35,848 bases of DNA from an uncultured bacterium. GTDB lineage: Bacteria; Myxococcota_A; UBA796; CAJQPC01. The notes beneath the pieces were generated by a model. That model worked only from the letters and a program-made list of their open reading frames with translations, ran no database searches and had not been told where the DNA came from. Both the position numbers and the translations under genes were made by a program. The stretch covers positions 1 through 35,848 of the forward strand of contig CAJQPC010000012.1 of the NCBI GenBank assembly GCA_905480105.1, in the 5' to 3' direction. Positions 27,542 through 35,358 of the stretch are shown piece after piece; positions within the stretch are counted from its first letter, which is position 1, and every line of letters begins with the position of its first letter.

Positions 27542-28042
27542 ATGCCAACGACCCGAGACCTGATGCTTGTCCTGACGCTGCCAGTCTTGGTGGCATGCAC
27601 TGCCGACCCGATGGCCAAGGAAGCCCTCGCCTATGAGAGCGCCATGGAGCCTGTAATGACCCAGAACGCCGCCCTGGCTGCGGAGTTCTTGGAGATCGCA
27701 ATCAAGCTGGACGACGAGAACTTTGGCCCGGATCGTATGGCCAAGCGCTGGCACCGGCGGGTGGTGACTCTCTCCGATGAGGTAGCGGCCAGCGTAAACG
27801 ACGTGTCCTCTTCCGATCCGGAGCTCAGCGCGCGGCACCAAGCCCTGGGTCAAGCATGGCAGGACCGGGCCCAAGCCTACACCGCGATCGATCAGGCTTG
27901 GAGTGCGGGCGATCCCTCGGCGATGGACAGCGCCTCCAAGGCAAACGTCCAAGCTAAGCTGGCAGAAGAAGCCGCTCTGGCCGATCTCAACGCACTGCTT
28001 GGGCCCCACGGTGTCGCGCTGGATCCCTTCCCAGAGCCTTAG
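27542..28042 (+). CDS. Small putative lipoprotein
   Basis: 166 residues from ATG 27542. Signal peptide MPTTRDLMLVLTLPVLVAC ends in the lipobox LVAC. The mature part is almost entirely helical and Ala-rich with heptad-like spacing (about 30-150), so a periplasmic helical bundle or coiled coil is likely. No family recognised. Divergent from the radical-SAM-like gene, with 88 bases between the two starts. The long ORF running back to 27224 is antisense to that gene and is not used. Confidence 0.68.
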   Translation: MPTTRDLMLVLTLPVLVACTADPMAKEALAYESAMEPVMTQNAALAAEFLEIAIKLDDENFGPDRMAKRWHRRVVTLSDEVAASVNDVSSSDPELSARHQALGQAWQDRAQAYTAIDQAWSAGDPSAMDSASKANVQAKLAEEAALADLNALLGPHGVALDPFPEP

Positions 28043-28079
28043 CGCAGTAAAAAGTAGCGCCTTGGCGCGCGAAAAAGTG

Positions 28080-28108
28080 TTGCGACCTCTCAACACGCAG
28101 ACTAAAAG
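28080..28108 (+). promoter_or_regulatory. Sigma-70-like promoter for the tRNA genes
   Basis: TTGCGA (-35) and TAAAAG (-10) are separated by exactly 17 bases. The start of the tRNA-Gln is 11 bases after the -10 box, so the predicted transcript begins only a few bases before the mature 5' end. The discriminator region is GC-rich, as in stable-RNA promoters. Confidence 0.55.
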
Positions 28109-28119
28109 CCGGAGGCTGT

Positions 28120-28195
28120 TGGGGCATGGTCGAATTGGTAAGACGTCTGGTTCTGGTTCAGAAAGCTCCAGGTTCGAGTCCTGGTGCCCCAACCA
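28120..28195 (+). tRNA. tRNA-Gln (anticodon CUG)
   Basis: 76 bases with encoded CCA. Acceptor TGGGGCA pairs with TGCCCCA, the T arm is CCAGG-TTCGAGT-CCTGG, and the D arm carries GTC/GAC. Anticodon stem TCTGG/TCAGA with a closing G-U pair and loop TTCTGGT gives CTG at 34-36, reading CAG codons. Discriminator A. Followed by tRNA-Glu 32 bases later. Confidence 0.93.
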
Positions 28196-28227
28196 CCCCA
28201 CCTTTTGAAATTTTGAGTACCCACTAA

Positions 28228-28302
28228 GCCCCCATCGTCTAGCGGTTAGGACGCCGGCCTCTCACGCCGGAAACAGGGGTTCGATTCCCCTTGGGGGTAC
28301 CA
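28228..28302 (+). tRNA. tRNA-Glu (anticodon CUC)
   Basis: 75 bases with encoded CCA. Acceptor GCCCCCA pairs with TGGGGGT (G1-U72), D arm GTC ... GAC, T arm AGGGG-TTCGATT-CCCCT. Anticodon stem CCGGC/GCCGG and loop CTCTCAC give CTC at 34-36, reading GAG codons. Ends just before an intrinsic terminator. Confidence 0.95.
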
Positions 28303-28304
28303 TC

Positions 28305-28337
28305 AAAACCTCGTTGCTTCGGCGACGGGGTTTTTTT
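28305..28337 (+). terminator. Intrinsic terminator of the tRNA unit
   Basis: AAAACCTCGTTGC-TTCG-GCGACGGGGTTTTTTT forms a long stem (two G-U pairs) with a TTCG tetraloop and seven T. It ends the tRNA transcript just ahead of cbiB. Confidence 0.9.
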
Positions 28338-28341
28338 GTGG

Positions 28342-29280
28342 GTGCATTTTAAGAGAGAACCCCTGTTCTTCCCTTGGCAAGCCCCCGCACTCCATGCCGT
28401 CATACTCATGGTCGCCCTGCTCTGGGACGCTCTGTTTGGGGAGCCGCCAACCCGGTGGCACCCAGTGGCTTGGATCGGCTCAACGATCTCCTTCCTGCGT
28501 CCCAAAAGACTGGGACACCCTTCAGGCAACTTTGCCTGGGGACTCACCGTGGCGTTGCTCCTGCCCACTTTGGTTGGGCTGGTGGGCTGGGGCGTGATGC
28601 AGTTGGACTGGATCGCCCTGCCTCTGGCGGTGTTCTTCTGCACCAGCTCCTTCAGTATTCGCTGCCTTGGCGAGGCCAGTCAGAAGGTGGCACAGCCTCT
28701 GAGTCACGGCGACTTGCAAGGGGCGAGAGAGGGACTGGGTTGGCTCTGCAGCCGCAATTCCAGCAACCTGAGCCCCTCTGAACTCAGCGCAGCCACCATT
28801 GAGAGCGTCGCAGAAAACGCCTCGGACAGCGCCGTAGCTCCCCTGTTCTGGTTTGCCATCCTGGGCCTGCCAGGGCTGATGGCCTACCGAGTCGTCAACA
28901 CCCTGGACGCCATGTGGGGCTACCGGGACGAACGCGAGTGGCTGGGCAAGGCCTCTGCACGCCTGGATGACCTGCTCAACTGGGTACCCGCAAGGCTCAC
29001 AGCCGCCCTGCTCTTGTTGGCCGATAGCGCAAACGCCAGGCGCGGCGCCACCGCAGCATGGTCGGACGCCCGTTCCACCTCGAGCCCAAATGCAGGCTGG
29101 CCTATGGCTACGATGGCAGGCTTGTTGGGCATGACGCTGGCAAAACGCGGGCACTACACCCTGGGCGGCGGACCGGAGCCTAAAGCGCAGGATATCGGAC
29201 CTGCCTGGTTGATCTGCCAGCGTGCAATGCGAACGTGGGCCACCTTGGTCCTGCTTGCACTCCTTGCTGCCGCCCTGTAA
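28342..29280 (+). CDS. cbiB: Adenosylcobinamide-phosphate synthase (CbiB/CobD)
   Basis: Inner-membrane enzyme that attaches aminopropanol (or its phosphate) to adenosylcobyric acid in cobalamin synthesis. 312 residues from GTG 28342; an ATG at 28408 (290 residues) is the alternative, and neither has a clear ribosome binding site. Motifs: LLWDALFGEPPTRWHPVAWIG at the first membrane segment, LSHGDLQGAREGLGWLCSR, TIESVAENASDSAVAPLFWF, GLPGLMAYRVVNTLDAMWGYRD, and LGGGPEPKAQDIGPAWLI near the end. It stands alone, with no other cobalamin gene and no visible cobalamin riboswitch. The terminator T run ends only 4 bases before the GTG. Confidence 0.9.
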   Translation: MHFKREPLFFPWQAPALHAVILMVALLWDALFGEPPTRWHPVAWIGSTISFLRPKRLGHPSGNFAWGLTVALLLPTLVGLVGWGVMQLDWIALPLAVFFCTSSFSIRCLGEASQKVAQPLSHGDLQGAREGLGWLCSRNSSNLSPSELSAATIESVAENASDSAVAPLFWFAILGLPGLMAYRVVNTLDAMWGYRDEREWLGKASARLDDLLNWVPARLTAALLLLADSANARRGATAAWSDARSTSSPNAGWPMATMAGLLGMTLAKRGHYTLGGGPEPKAQDIGPAWLICQRAMRTWATLVLLALLAAAL

Positions 29281-29432
29281 TTCGGCGCGCCCTGCACCCT
29301 GGGCCAGGCAAGATGATCCATGGGGTGCGTCAGCCGAGTGCGAGTCGGCACGGCGTGAGAACGAAGCAACGCGTCAGGATTTCCAGGGCGAAGATCGCGG
29401 CGGTGGCCTGTGAGTGCACCCCTCACATAGCG
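29281..29432. other. 152-base convergent intergenic region, GC-rich with paired segments
   Basis: Lies between the cbiB stop and the capA-like stop. It contains GCCGA-GTGCGAG-TCGGC, a 5-bp stem, and three mutually complementary stretches: GCACCC near 29296, GGGGTGC near 29332 and GCACCCC near 29416. No T-tract terminator and no recognisable RNA family were found. ORFs here on both strands have no coding character that I trust. Confidence 0.3.
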
Positions 29433-30764
29433 TCAGTCTGCCTGGTCGAGGGTTGACCAGCTCAGCTGGCCCTGGTCACCAACCTTCACGCCCGTCTGGG
29501 GAAAGTCAGCCGCCGAAAGCTCAGCAACTTGAGCCCACGCGGCGCCATCTGGATCCGGGCGCGGCTGTCCCTCTCCGTCCAGGGCCACTGGATGCAGCTG
29601 GGCCGAGACCAACACCCCGTTGTCCGCCAACACAGCGGAGAGCACCAGCGAGGTCCCCCCAAAGCCGCCTTGGGTTCCAAACTGCTTGTACCCCACAAAG
29701 TTGCCCAGGGAGTACGCCACCAATCGGCCTTTGTATACCTCCATTCCACGCAGCACGTGCGGGCCGTGACCCAGCACCAGGTCCGCTCCAGCATCCACAG
29801 CCGCTCTGGCCACCGCCTTTACGTCACCGCGCTTCTCGCCGTAGCCAATCTCCAGCTTACCCGGAACGTGCCGATGCGCGGCTCCCTCAGCGCCGCCATG
29901 AAAGCTCAACACCACAATGTCCACCCGTCGATCCAGATCGGCTACCGCAGCAGCGATCTCTTGGGGGCGGTTCACGTTCAGACAACAAGAGCCAGAGTGG
30001 GCTGCGATTAGACCGATACGGATCCCCTCTCGCTCGATGATGGCCACATCCCCTGTTTGGCCCGCATGTGCGATGCCCAGAGCATCCAGAGTGGCCATGG
30101 AAGAGGTCATCCCGGCTGACCCCAGGTCCATGCTGTGATTGTTGGCCAAAGATGCCCAGTCCACACCGGCGTCCACCAGGGCCTGGGCGTAGCGCGTGGG
30201 CGTTGAGAAGGCGTAGCAACTCTTGGAGCCCGAGCTGCACTTGGTCTGCGGAAGACCATCGGCAAAGGGGCCTTCGAGGTTCAGGAAAGCCACGTCGGCA
30301 GCCAGAAGCCAGGGAGCAACCCCATCAAAGATCTGAGCCCCATTGTCTGGCGCAAGACCGCTGGAACCCCGACGCAGGGCCGTGCCCAGCATGGTGTCTC
30401 CTGCAGCCGCAAAGCTCAGAGTCTTGGCGCTGGCCTCCAATGGGATCTCAGCAGCTTTGGTGTTCAGCCCGGATAGGCGCGCGCGCTCCTGCGCCTGGGG
30501 CAGCCATGTGCCGACCTCTGGGTGGCTGGGAGCGAGGCTCTGTACGGTGGACCAAGAAGCCGCGGCAGAGGCAAAGTCACCTTGCAACCAGTAGGCCCAT
30601 CCCAGCTCCCAATGGGCCTCTACGCGCTCAGGATCTGCAGCGGTAGCGGCCTGCAGGTGGGTCTGCGCCGTGGTGGACTGGCCCGCTTTCAGAGCAGCAA
30701 CCCCGCGCTCATAGTCGGATGTTCCCGCCCCCAGGAGCCAAGTCAGCAGGGCCAGACTACTCAT
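29433..30764 (-). CDS. CapA/PgsA-family metallophosphatase-like protein with N-terminal TPR
   Basis: 443 residues. A short N-terminal hydrophobic stretch (LALLTWLLGAG) may act as a signal. Residues about 18-85 are two TPR-like repeats (YERGVAALKAGQ; AHWELGWAYWLQGDFASAA). From about 112 on it is a CapA domain: FAAAGDTMLG, LNLEGPFAD, LANNHSMDLG, VLSFHGGAE and LVLGHGPHVLRGMEVYKGRLVAYSLGNFVG, which include the metal-ligand Asp, Asn and His residues. CapA proteins are linked to poly-gamma-glutamate capsule synthesis or export; no capB or capC is seen here. Its ATG overlaps the stop of the poly-Glu membrane protein in ATGA. Confidence 0.88.
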   Translation of the reverse strand: MSSLALLTWLLGAGTSDYERGVAALKAGQSTTAQTHLQAATAADPERVEAHWELGWAYWLQGDFASAAASWSTVQSLAPSHPEVGTWLPQAQERARLSGLNTKAAEIPLEASAKTLSFAAAGDTMLGTALRRGSSGLAPDNGAQIFDGVAPWLLAADVAFLNLEGPFADGLPQTKCSSGSKSCYAFSTPTRYAQALVDAGVDWASLANNHSMDLGSAGMTSSMATLDALGIAHAGQTGDVAIIEREGIRIGLIAAHSGSCCLNVNRPQEIAAAVADLDRRVDIVVLSFHGGAEGAAHRHVPGKLEIGYGEKRGDVKAVARAAVDAGADLVLGHGPHVLRGMEVYKGRLVAYSLGNFVGYKQFGTQGGFGGTSLVLSAVLADNGVLVSAQLHPVALDGEGQPRPDPDGAAWAQVAELSAADFPQTGVKVGDQGQLSWSTLDQAD

Positions 30765-30961
30765 TCTTCCTCCTCCTCCTCCTCTTCATAGCTAAGGCGG
30801 TCCTTGATCAGGGCCACAAAGCGGAAGGCCGACAGGCCTCCCAACACCACAGAGACCAGAGGCATGTCTTCCCAGACCACAAAAGCGGCTGCACCAAAAA
30901 CTACGGCAGAAACGAGGCCCACCAAGCTTCCAGCTCGGGTACTGCGGGTAAAGCCAAACAT
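30761..30961 (-). CDS. Small two-helix membrane protein with poly-Glu tail
   Basis: 66 residues from ATG 30961, overlapping the porin stop by one base (TAATG). Two hydrophobic helices (AGSLVGLVSAVVFGAAAFVVW; PLVSVVLGGLSAFRFVAL) are followed by KDRLSY and eight Glu to the end. The run is mostly GAG codons, so the message there is a repeated Shine-Dalgarno sequence for the next gene, which starts inside the last codons. No family recognised. Confidence 0.7.
   Translation of the reverse strand: MFGFTRSTRAGSLVGLVSAVVFGAAAFVVWEDMPLVSVVLGGLSAFRFVALIKDRLSYEEEEEEEE
30765..30787 (-). promoter_or_regulatory. Repeated Shine-Dalgarno (GAG)n ahead of the CapA gene
   Basis: GAAGAGGAGGAGGAGGAGGAAGA-ATG: consecutive GAGGAG registers at several spacings before the capA-like start, all within the poly-Glu codons of the upstream gene. 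Expected to give strong, coupled initiation and to be prone to slippage in copy number. Confidence 0.6.
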
Positions 30962-31986
30962 TAGAACTGGAACAGCAACTGAAGGGTTCCCCGGTGCTCG
31001 ATGGGCAGCGAAATGTCCGAGGGCAAACGGGTCTGCCACCCAAAGCCACTCATGATGGCGCCACCGTCATAGGGACCCCACCAGAGATTGGAGGCCCCTT
31101 CAAAGACAAGCTCGGTGTCCGCGTCCTCCATGTCGGCATCGAACCAGCTCACCCGGCCGACCAAGTTCAAGCGATCCAGCTCCTGCCGATCCATGGGGAT
31201 GCCGTGGGCATACCCACCCACCGCACCCATGTGCTGAGTCCCCAGACCCTGTCCACCAAAAAATTCGGCAAAGGCATGGTTTCGCCCAAGTGACCAGTTG
31301 ACCAGAGCGTCGTACATCACGTGGGTGCCTTCGCCATCTCCCGGGCCGACCAGACCGCTGGCCGCGAAGTGCAGGCCGATTTCAGGTAGACCATAAGCAG
31401 CCCGAAAGGTCAGGTTCTTGCCGAACTCCGTCTCGAGCTCGTGGGCGCTGGCCACACTGGAGACCTGCGTTGTGGTGGTGATGTGGCCGACCTGCGCCTT
31501 CCAGGTGACACCCAAGATCCGGTTGGGCAGCACCCTCAACCGCCGGGGACCATCCTGAAAGCTGGTTGGACCTGGAATGTAGTGGGGCCGATTGCCCGTA
31601 AAGCTGTCGACGTTGCCAAAAGCAAGAAACTGCTGGCCCAGACGAAACTGGCCCACTTTGGTGTCCGTTTGAACCCAGGCGTCCATCATCCGGAGGCTCG
31701 TGGTGTCCTCGAAGGTCAAACCTGAGCTGCCACCCGGCTTGACCTCGGTGGCAAAATTCTGGTTGATATCGAGCTGAACCAAAGCACTCACGCGAGAGCC
31801 GTAATTCACGTCAAACCCAAGGAATGTCCTCTCCAACCTAAAAGCCAAACCAGGGTCGCCGAGTGCCTCGGCCCCCACGGTCTCCAAGTCGGTGGCCTGG
31901 AGATCGAGACGAACCTCACCACGGGGGCTGATCTGGACCTTGGGGGCTTCTTTGGCCAAGGCGGCAGCGCATAAAAGGGCAAACAT
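30961..31986 (-). CDS. Outer-membrane porin-like beta-barrel protein
   Basis: 341 residues from ATG 31986, with CGGAGG 5 bases upstream. Signal peptide FALLCAAALAKEA. The mature protein opens with VQISPRGEVRLDLQAT and shows alternating amphipathic strands throughout (for example RLERTFLGFDVNYGSRVSALVQLDI). It ends in GTLQLLFQF, the C-terminal Phe being a usual outer-membrane barrel signal. It resembles phosphate-selective porin O/P-type or other 14-18-strand barrels, but I cannot fix the family. First gene of a three-gene unit; divergent from the helicase gene. Confidence 0.78.
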   Translation of the reverse strand: MFALLCAAALAKEAPKVQISPRGEVRLDLQATDLETVGAEALGDPGLAFRLERTFLGFDVNYGSRVSALVQLDINQNFATEVKPGGSSGLTFEDTTSLRMMDAWVQTDTKVGQFRLGQQFLAFGNVDSFTGNRPHYIPGPTSFQDGPRRLRVLPNRILGVTWKAQVGHITTTTQVSSVASAHELETEFGKNLTFRAAYGLPEIGLHFAASGLVGPGDGEGTHVMYDALVNWSLGRNHAFAEFFGGQGLGTQHMGAVGGYAHGIPMDRQELDRLNLVGRVSWFDADMEDADTELVFEGASNLWWGPYDGGAIMSGFGWQTRLPSDISLPIEHRGTLQLLFQF

Positions 31987-32048
31987 GAATCCTCCGGGGG
32001 GCATTCGTTCCTGCCGGGATAGCAGACCTCCAGCAGCAAAGGAAGTGC

Positions 32049-34205
32049 ATGGAATACCGCGGACTGACATTGGACGCTTTTCAAGAGCAGGCGATCACCG
32101 CCCTGCGCGACGGACAGAGCGTATTGGTGTGTGCACCGACAGGGACCGGCAAGACCATCGTGGCGGACGCCGTCGTGGAGCAAGCCCTGTCAGAGGGGCG
32201 CCAGGTCATATACACAGCGCCAGTCAAGGCACTCTCGAATCAAAAGTATCGGGATTACTGCGCGCTGCACGGCGAGGCGAAGGTCGGTCTCGTGACCGGA
32301 GACTTGGTCATTCGACGAGACGCCCCCTGCTTGGTCATGACCACCGAGATCCTGCGGAACATGCTGCTGGGCGACGAGCAACTGGACAACCTAGCTGCCG
32401 TTGTCTTGGACGAGATCCATTTCTTGGACGACCGCGATCGCGGAACAGTCTGGGAAGAAGTACTGATCTACCTGCCCAACACGGTCAAAATACTTGGCTT
32501 GAGCGCCACCCTCTCCAACCGCGATGAGTTCGCGGAGTGGCTGAGCGAAGTGCGCGGCGAGACGGTCCTGGTTGTAGAGCAGGATAAGCGGTCTGTGCCC
32601 CTGGAGATCTGGATTGGAAACCGAGAGATGGGGATGGTCGAACCCAAGAAATTCATCTCGGAGTACACCCACTGGAAGAAGCGCAACAAGAAGGCTGCCG
32701 GACCCACCCGCCGTGCACCACGGGCTGGCAGAGGCGGAGACCGGAGGGGGCGCAACCGGGAGCGCTTACCCACCACTCGGCACATGGAGTTGGTCCGCAT
32801 GTTGGACCAGCGCGAAGAGTTGCCGATGCTCTACTTTGTGTTCTCTCGCAAGCTGACCGAGATGTTCGCCCGACGCTTGGGCGAGCGGGTCAGTGAGAGC
32901 TTTCTGAGCGTCGAGGAAGAGGAGCGTTTGGACGACATCCTCAAGGAGGTCTACGAAGAGATGGGTGACTCCGTCTTAGACCGGGACCTACGGGACCTAT
33001 ACCGATGCGGAATCGCCTTCCACCACGCCGGACTGCACGTGCAGCTCAAGAGCCTGGTGGAGCGCCTCTACGAGCAGAAGCTGATCAAGGTGCTCTACAC
33101 CACGACTACCTTCGCACTGGGCATCAACATGCCGGCCCGCTCCGTTGTGCTGGACGACCTGGAGCACTACGACGGCCATGGGGTCAACCCCATGAGCGTC
33201 CGTGGCTTTATGCAGATGGCTGGGCGCGCAGGACGCCGTGGCATGGACGAGTCGGGCACCGTGGTGGTGCGCATGGATTTTCAGAGCATCCCCAAGTTAG
33301 AACCAAACCTTCAGCGCTACCTGCGTGGGGAATCCGAGCCCGTCGCCTCTAGCTTCAACCTGAGCTTCAACTCTCTGATTCAGCTGGTAGAGCGCCACGG
33401 TCGGGCTGCCTGCAGGCCCATCGTCGAGCGCAGTTTCATGGCCTTCCAGATGGGCCGAAAGAACGCCCACTTGGCCCTGAAGCGCAAGCAGCTGGTCGGC
33501 GAGCTGGAGGCAGCAGGGCTGAACATTCAAGAGGTGCTGACCTCCCGCGCCATCCCCGGCAAGAAGAGCCTGAAGCGCAAGAGCCAAGAGCTGCGAAAGG
33601 TGGACAAGACCATCCGAAGCGGCGGCGAGCGTGCTTGGCAGGACTTTATGCTCCGCCGAAACTTCCTGGTGGAGATCGGCTACCTCTCCCCCACCGACGA
33701 GCTCAACGCCGGAGCCAGCATCCTGAGAAACATCCAAATCGAGGAGATCTTCACCACCGAGTTGGTGATGACCGGGATGCTCGAGGACTTAGATGCAGAC
33801 CTGCTCTTTGGAATCTTGGTCGGCATGACCAACGGCCTGCCAAAAGCCGCGACCCTTCGCTACAAGCCATCTCCCGCCCAGCGGAATGCGGCCAAAAAGG
33901 TAACGGCGGTTCGCATGTCGTCCCCCGTGCTCTCGGCCGAGGGCATCACCGGCCAGGAAAGCACTTGGTCTCCGGAGCTCATCGGAATCGGCGAGGCCTG
34001 GGCCAAGGGCAGAAGCCTTCAAGAAATCATGGGCATGATCTCGTCGCCTACGGACATGTCCGGCCAACTCGTCGGAGGATTCCGCAGGGCAAAGGATCTC
34101 GTCTCTCAGCTACGCGAGGCCATGCGGGAGGACGAGCAGCGGGCGGAGTCCCTGCTCGGCCTGATGCGCCGGGTCAGCCGCGACGAGGTCGAGGTCGTGG
34201 GCTGA
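32049..34205 (+). CDS. Ski2-like superfamily 2 RNA/DNA helicase
   Basis: 718 residues, ATP-driven nucleic-acid unwinding in the cytosol. Motif I APTGTGKT (29-36), motif Ia TAPVKALSNQKY, motif II DEIH (121-124), motif III SATL (152-155), motif IV region ALGINMPARSVV and motif VI QMAGRAGRRGMDE. The DEIH box and GRAGRRG sequence are those of the Ski2/Mtr4 group. The two RecA domains are joined by a basic Arg/Gly-rich insert, about residues 210-245 (for example APRAGRGGDRRGRNRERLP). From about 440 there is a helical C-terminal region. AAGGAAG sits before the ATG. It is alone on this strand; a role in RNA processing or repair is inference. Confidence 0.88.
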   Translation: MEYRGLTLDAFQEQAITALRDGQSVLVCAPTGTGKTIVADAVVEQALSEGRQVIYTAPVKALSNQKYRDYCALHGEAKVGLVTGDLVIRRDAPCLVMTTEILRNMLLGDEQLDNLAAVVLDEIHFLDDRDRGTVWEEVLIYLPNTVKILGLSATLSNRDEFAEWLSEVRGETVLVVEQDKRSVPLEIWIGNREMGMVEPKKFISEYTHWKKRNKKAAGPTRRAPRAGRGGDRRGRNRERLPTTRHMELVRMLDQREELPMLYFVFSRKLTEMFARRLGERVSESFLSVEEEERLDDILKEVYEEMGDSVLDRDLRDLYRCGIAFHHAGLHVQLKSLVERLYEQKLIKVLYTTTTFALGINMPARSVVLDDLEHYDGHGVNPMSVRGFMQMAGRAGRRGMDESGTVVVRMDFQSIPKLEPNLQRYLRGESEPVASSFNLSFNSLIQLVERHGRAACRPIVERSFMAFQMGRKNAHLALKRKQLVGELEAAGLNIQEVLTSRAIPGKKSLKRKSQELRKVDKTIRSGGERAWQDFMLRRNFLVEIGYLSPTDELNAGASILRNIQIEEIFTTELVMTGMLEDLDADLLFGILVGMTNGLPKAATLRYKPSPAQRNAAKKVTAVRMSSPVLSAEGITGQESTWSPELIGIGEAWAKGRSLQEIMGMISSPTDMSGQLVGGFRRAKDLVSQLREAMREDEQRAESLLGLMRRVSRDEVEVVG

Positions 34206-34215
34206 GCCTCGTGGC

Positions 34216-35358
34216 TTAGGTCGGAAAGCGCACCGAAAAGGTCGCCCCGTGCCCGGGGTTGCTTCGCACACCGACCTTGGCGCCAGTAGCCAAGCATAGG
34301 TGTTTGACCAATGCCAAACCCAAGCCTGTGCCCCCCACGTCACGCGAGCGCCCCTTGTCCACCCTGTAGAAGCGCTCAAAGATGCGGCTCTGGTGGGCTG
34401 GATTAATTCCTGGGCCTTGGTCTTCGACCTCGACCACCACCCGCGAACCGGCCATGCGAGCACGAATGCCGACCTCGCTCTTGCTCGGGCTGTACTTGAT
34501 GGCATTGGCAACCAAATTGCCGAGAATGCGGTCAAAGGCCTGGATGTGTACCCGAGCCACCATGGGCAGGTCGGGCAGCTCCACCTTCAGGCGGATGCCG
34601 CGAAGGTCCGCTGTCTCGGACCAGGTGCGCGCCAGATCTTGGATCATCGGGCGCAAATCCACTTCGTTCAGATCCATTTCCTGAAGCCTGGCCTCGATTC
34701 GGGCGAGGTCTAGCAGTTCATCGAAGATGCGGGTCAGGCGGTTGGCATTGCGGTCAATCGCCTGGAGCATCAACAGCGTGTCTGCATCCAGTCCTTCGGG
34801 TTGGGCCAGCAGCGTCTCGGAGTAGCCCAGGATGCTTGTCACAGGCGTGCGCAGCTCGTGGCTAACGTTGCTCACAAAGTCCGAACGGGCGCGGGCAGCC
34901 TGCTGGATGGAGCTGACATCGGCGATCACCGCGATGGCACCCCCGTCCTCTAAAGCCTCAGCCCGAATCAGTAAATCAAAGCGGCCCGCCACACACTCGC
35001 GGGTCTGCCGCGCTCCACGCTCCATGGCCAACAGGATGACCTCGACCAGAGGCTTGAAAGGCACCCCCCCAGAGAGCAGCCGTCCAATGGGGTCGGGCAC
35101 CACCGGCAGCACCGCGTGGACGCCAGAGTTCAGGACGCGAATCCGCAGGTCCGCACCCACCATGATCAAGCCACCAGGGGCGTGTTCGTAGAAATTGGCT
35201 TGTAGGCGCTCGTTGCGATCCAGGTGCCGCTGAGCACGCTGTTTTGCGTCGGTCAGGTCGCGGAGAAGCTCTTCCATCGAGGTCTGACTGGGGTCTCTCC
35301 CAAGGGACAAGCAGCCTCGCTCAAAGGCAGCCTGCAACAACTCGTTCCGACCGCTCAT
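34216..35358 (-). CDS. PhoR-like soluble sensor histidine kinase
   Basis: 380 residues without membrane segments, so cytosolic. A predicted helix, a PAS-like domain (about 50-150) with FYEHAPGGLIMVGADLRIRVLN, then the HisKA domain with FVSNVSHELRTPVTSILGYSE, phospho-acceptor H167. The HATPase carries NLVANAIKYS (N box), VEDQGPGI (G1), FERFYRVD (F) and GGTGLGLALVKHL (G2). The ATG overlaps the stop of the regulator gene in ATGA, so the two form a two-component pair. The sequence resembles PhoR, but no pst or phoU gene is in the window, so the signal is open. Confidence 0.9.
   Translation of the reverse strand: MSGRNELLQAAFERGCLSLGRDPSQTSMEELLRDLTDAKQRAQRHLDRNERLQANFYEHAPGGLIMVGADLRIRVLNSGVHAVLPVVPDPIGRLLSGGVPFKPLVEVILLAMERGARQTRECVAGRFDLLIRAEALEDGGAIAVIADVSSIQQAARARSDFVSNVSHELRTPVTSILGYSETLLAQPEGLDADTLLMLQAIDRNANRLTRIFDELLDLARIEARLQEMDLNEVDLRPMIQDLARTWSETADLRGIRLKVELPDLPMVARVHIQAFDRILGNLVANAIKYSPSKSEVGIRARMAGSRVVVEVEDQGPGINPAHQSRIFERFYRVDKGRSRDVGGTGLGLALVKHLCLATGAKVGVRSNPGHGATFSVRFPT

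Noticed and set aside
28050-28075. GCGCC/GGCGC inverted repeat after the small lipoprotein gene
   Set aside because: The loop is only about 2-4 bases and no T tract follows on the plus strand, so I do not call it a terminator.
27512-28201. 229-residue minus-strand ORF over the small lipoprotein and tRNA-Gln
   Set aside because: It reads through a tRNA gene and antisense to a gene with a clear lipobox.
29154-29426. 90-residue minus-strand ORF between cbiB and the CapA gene
   Set aside because: It overlaps the cbiB end, has no ribosome binding site and no recognisable domain; an RNA or spacer role seems more likely.
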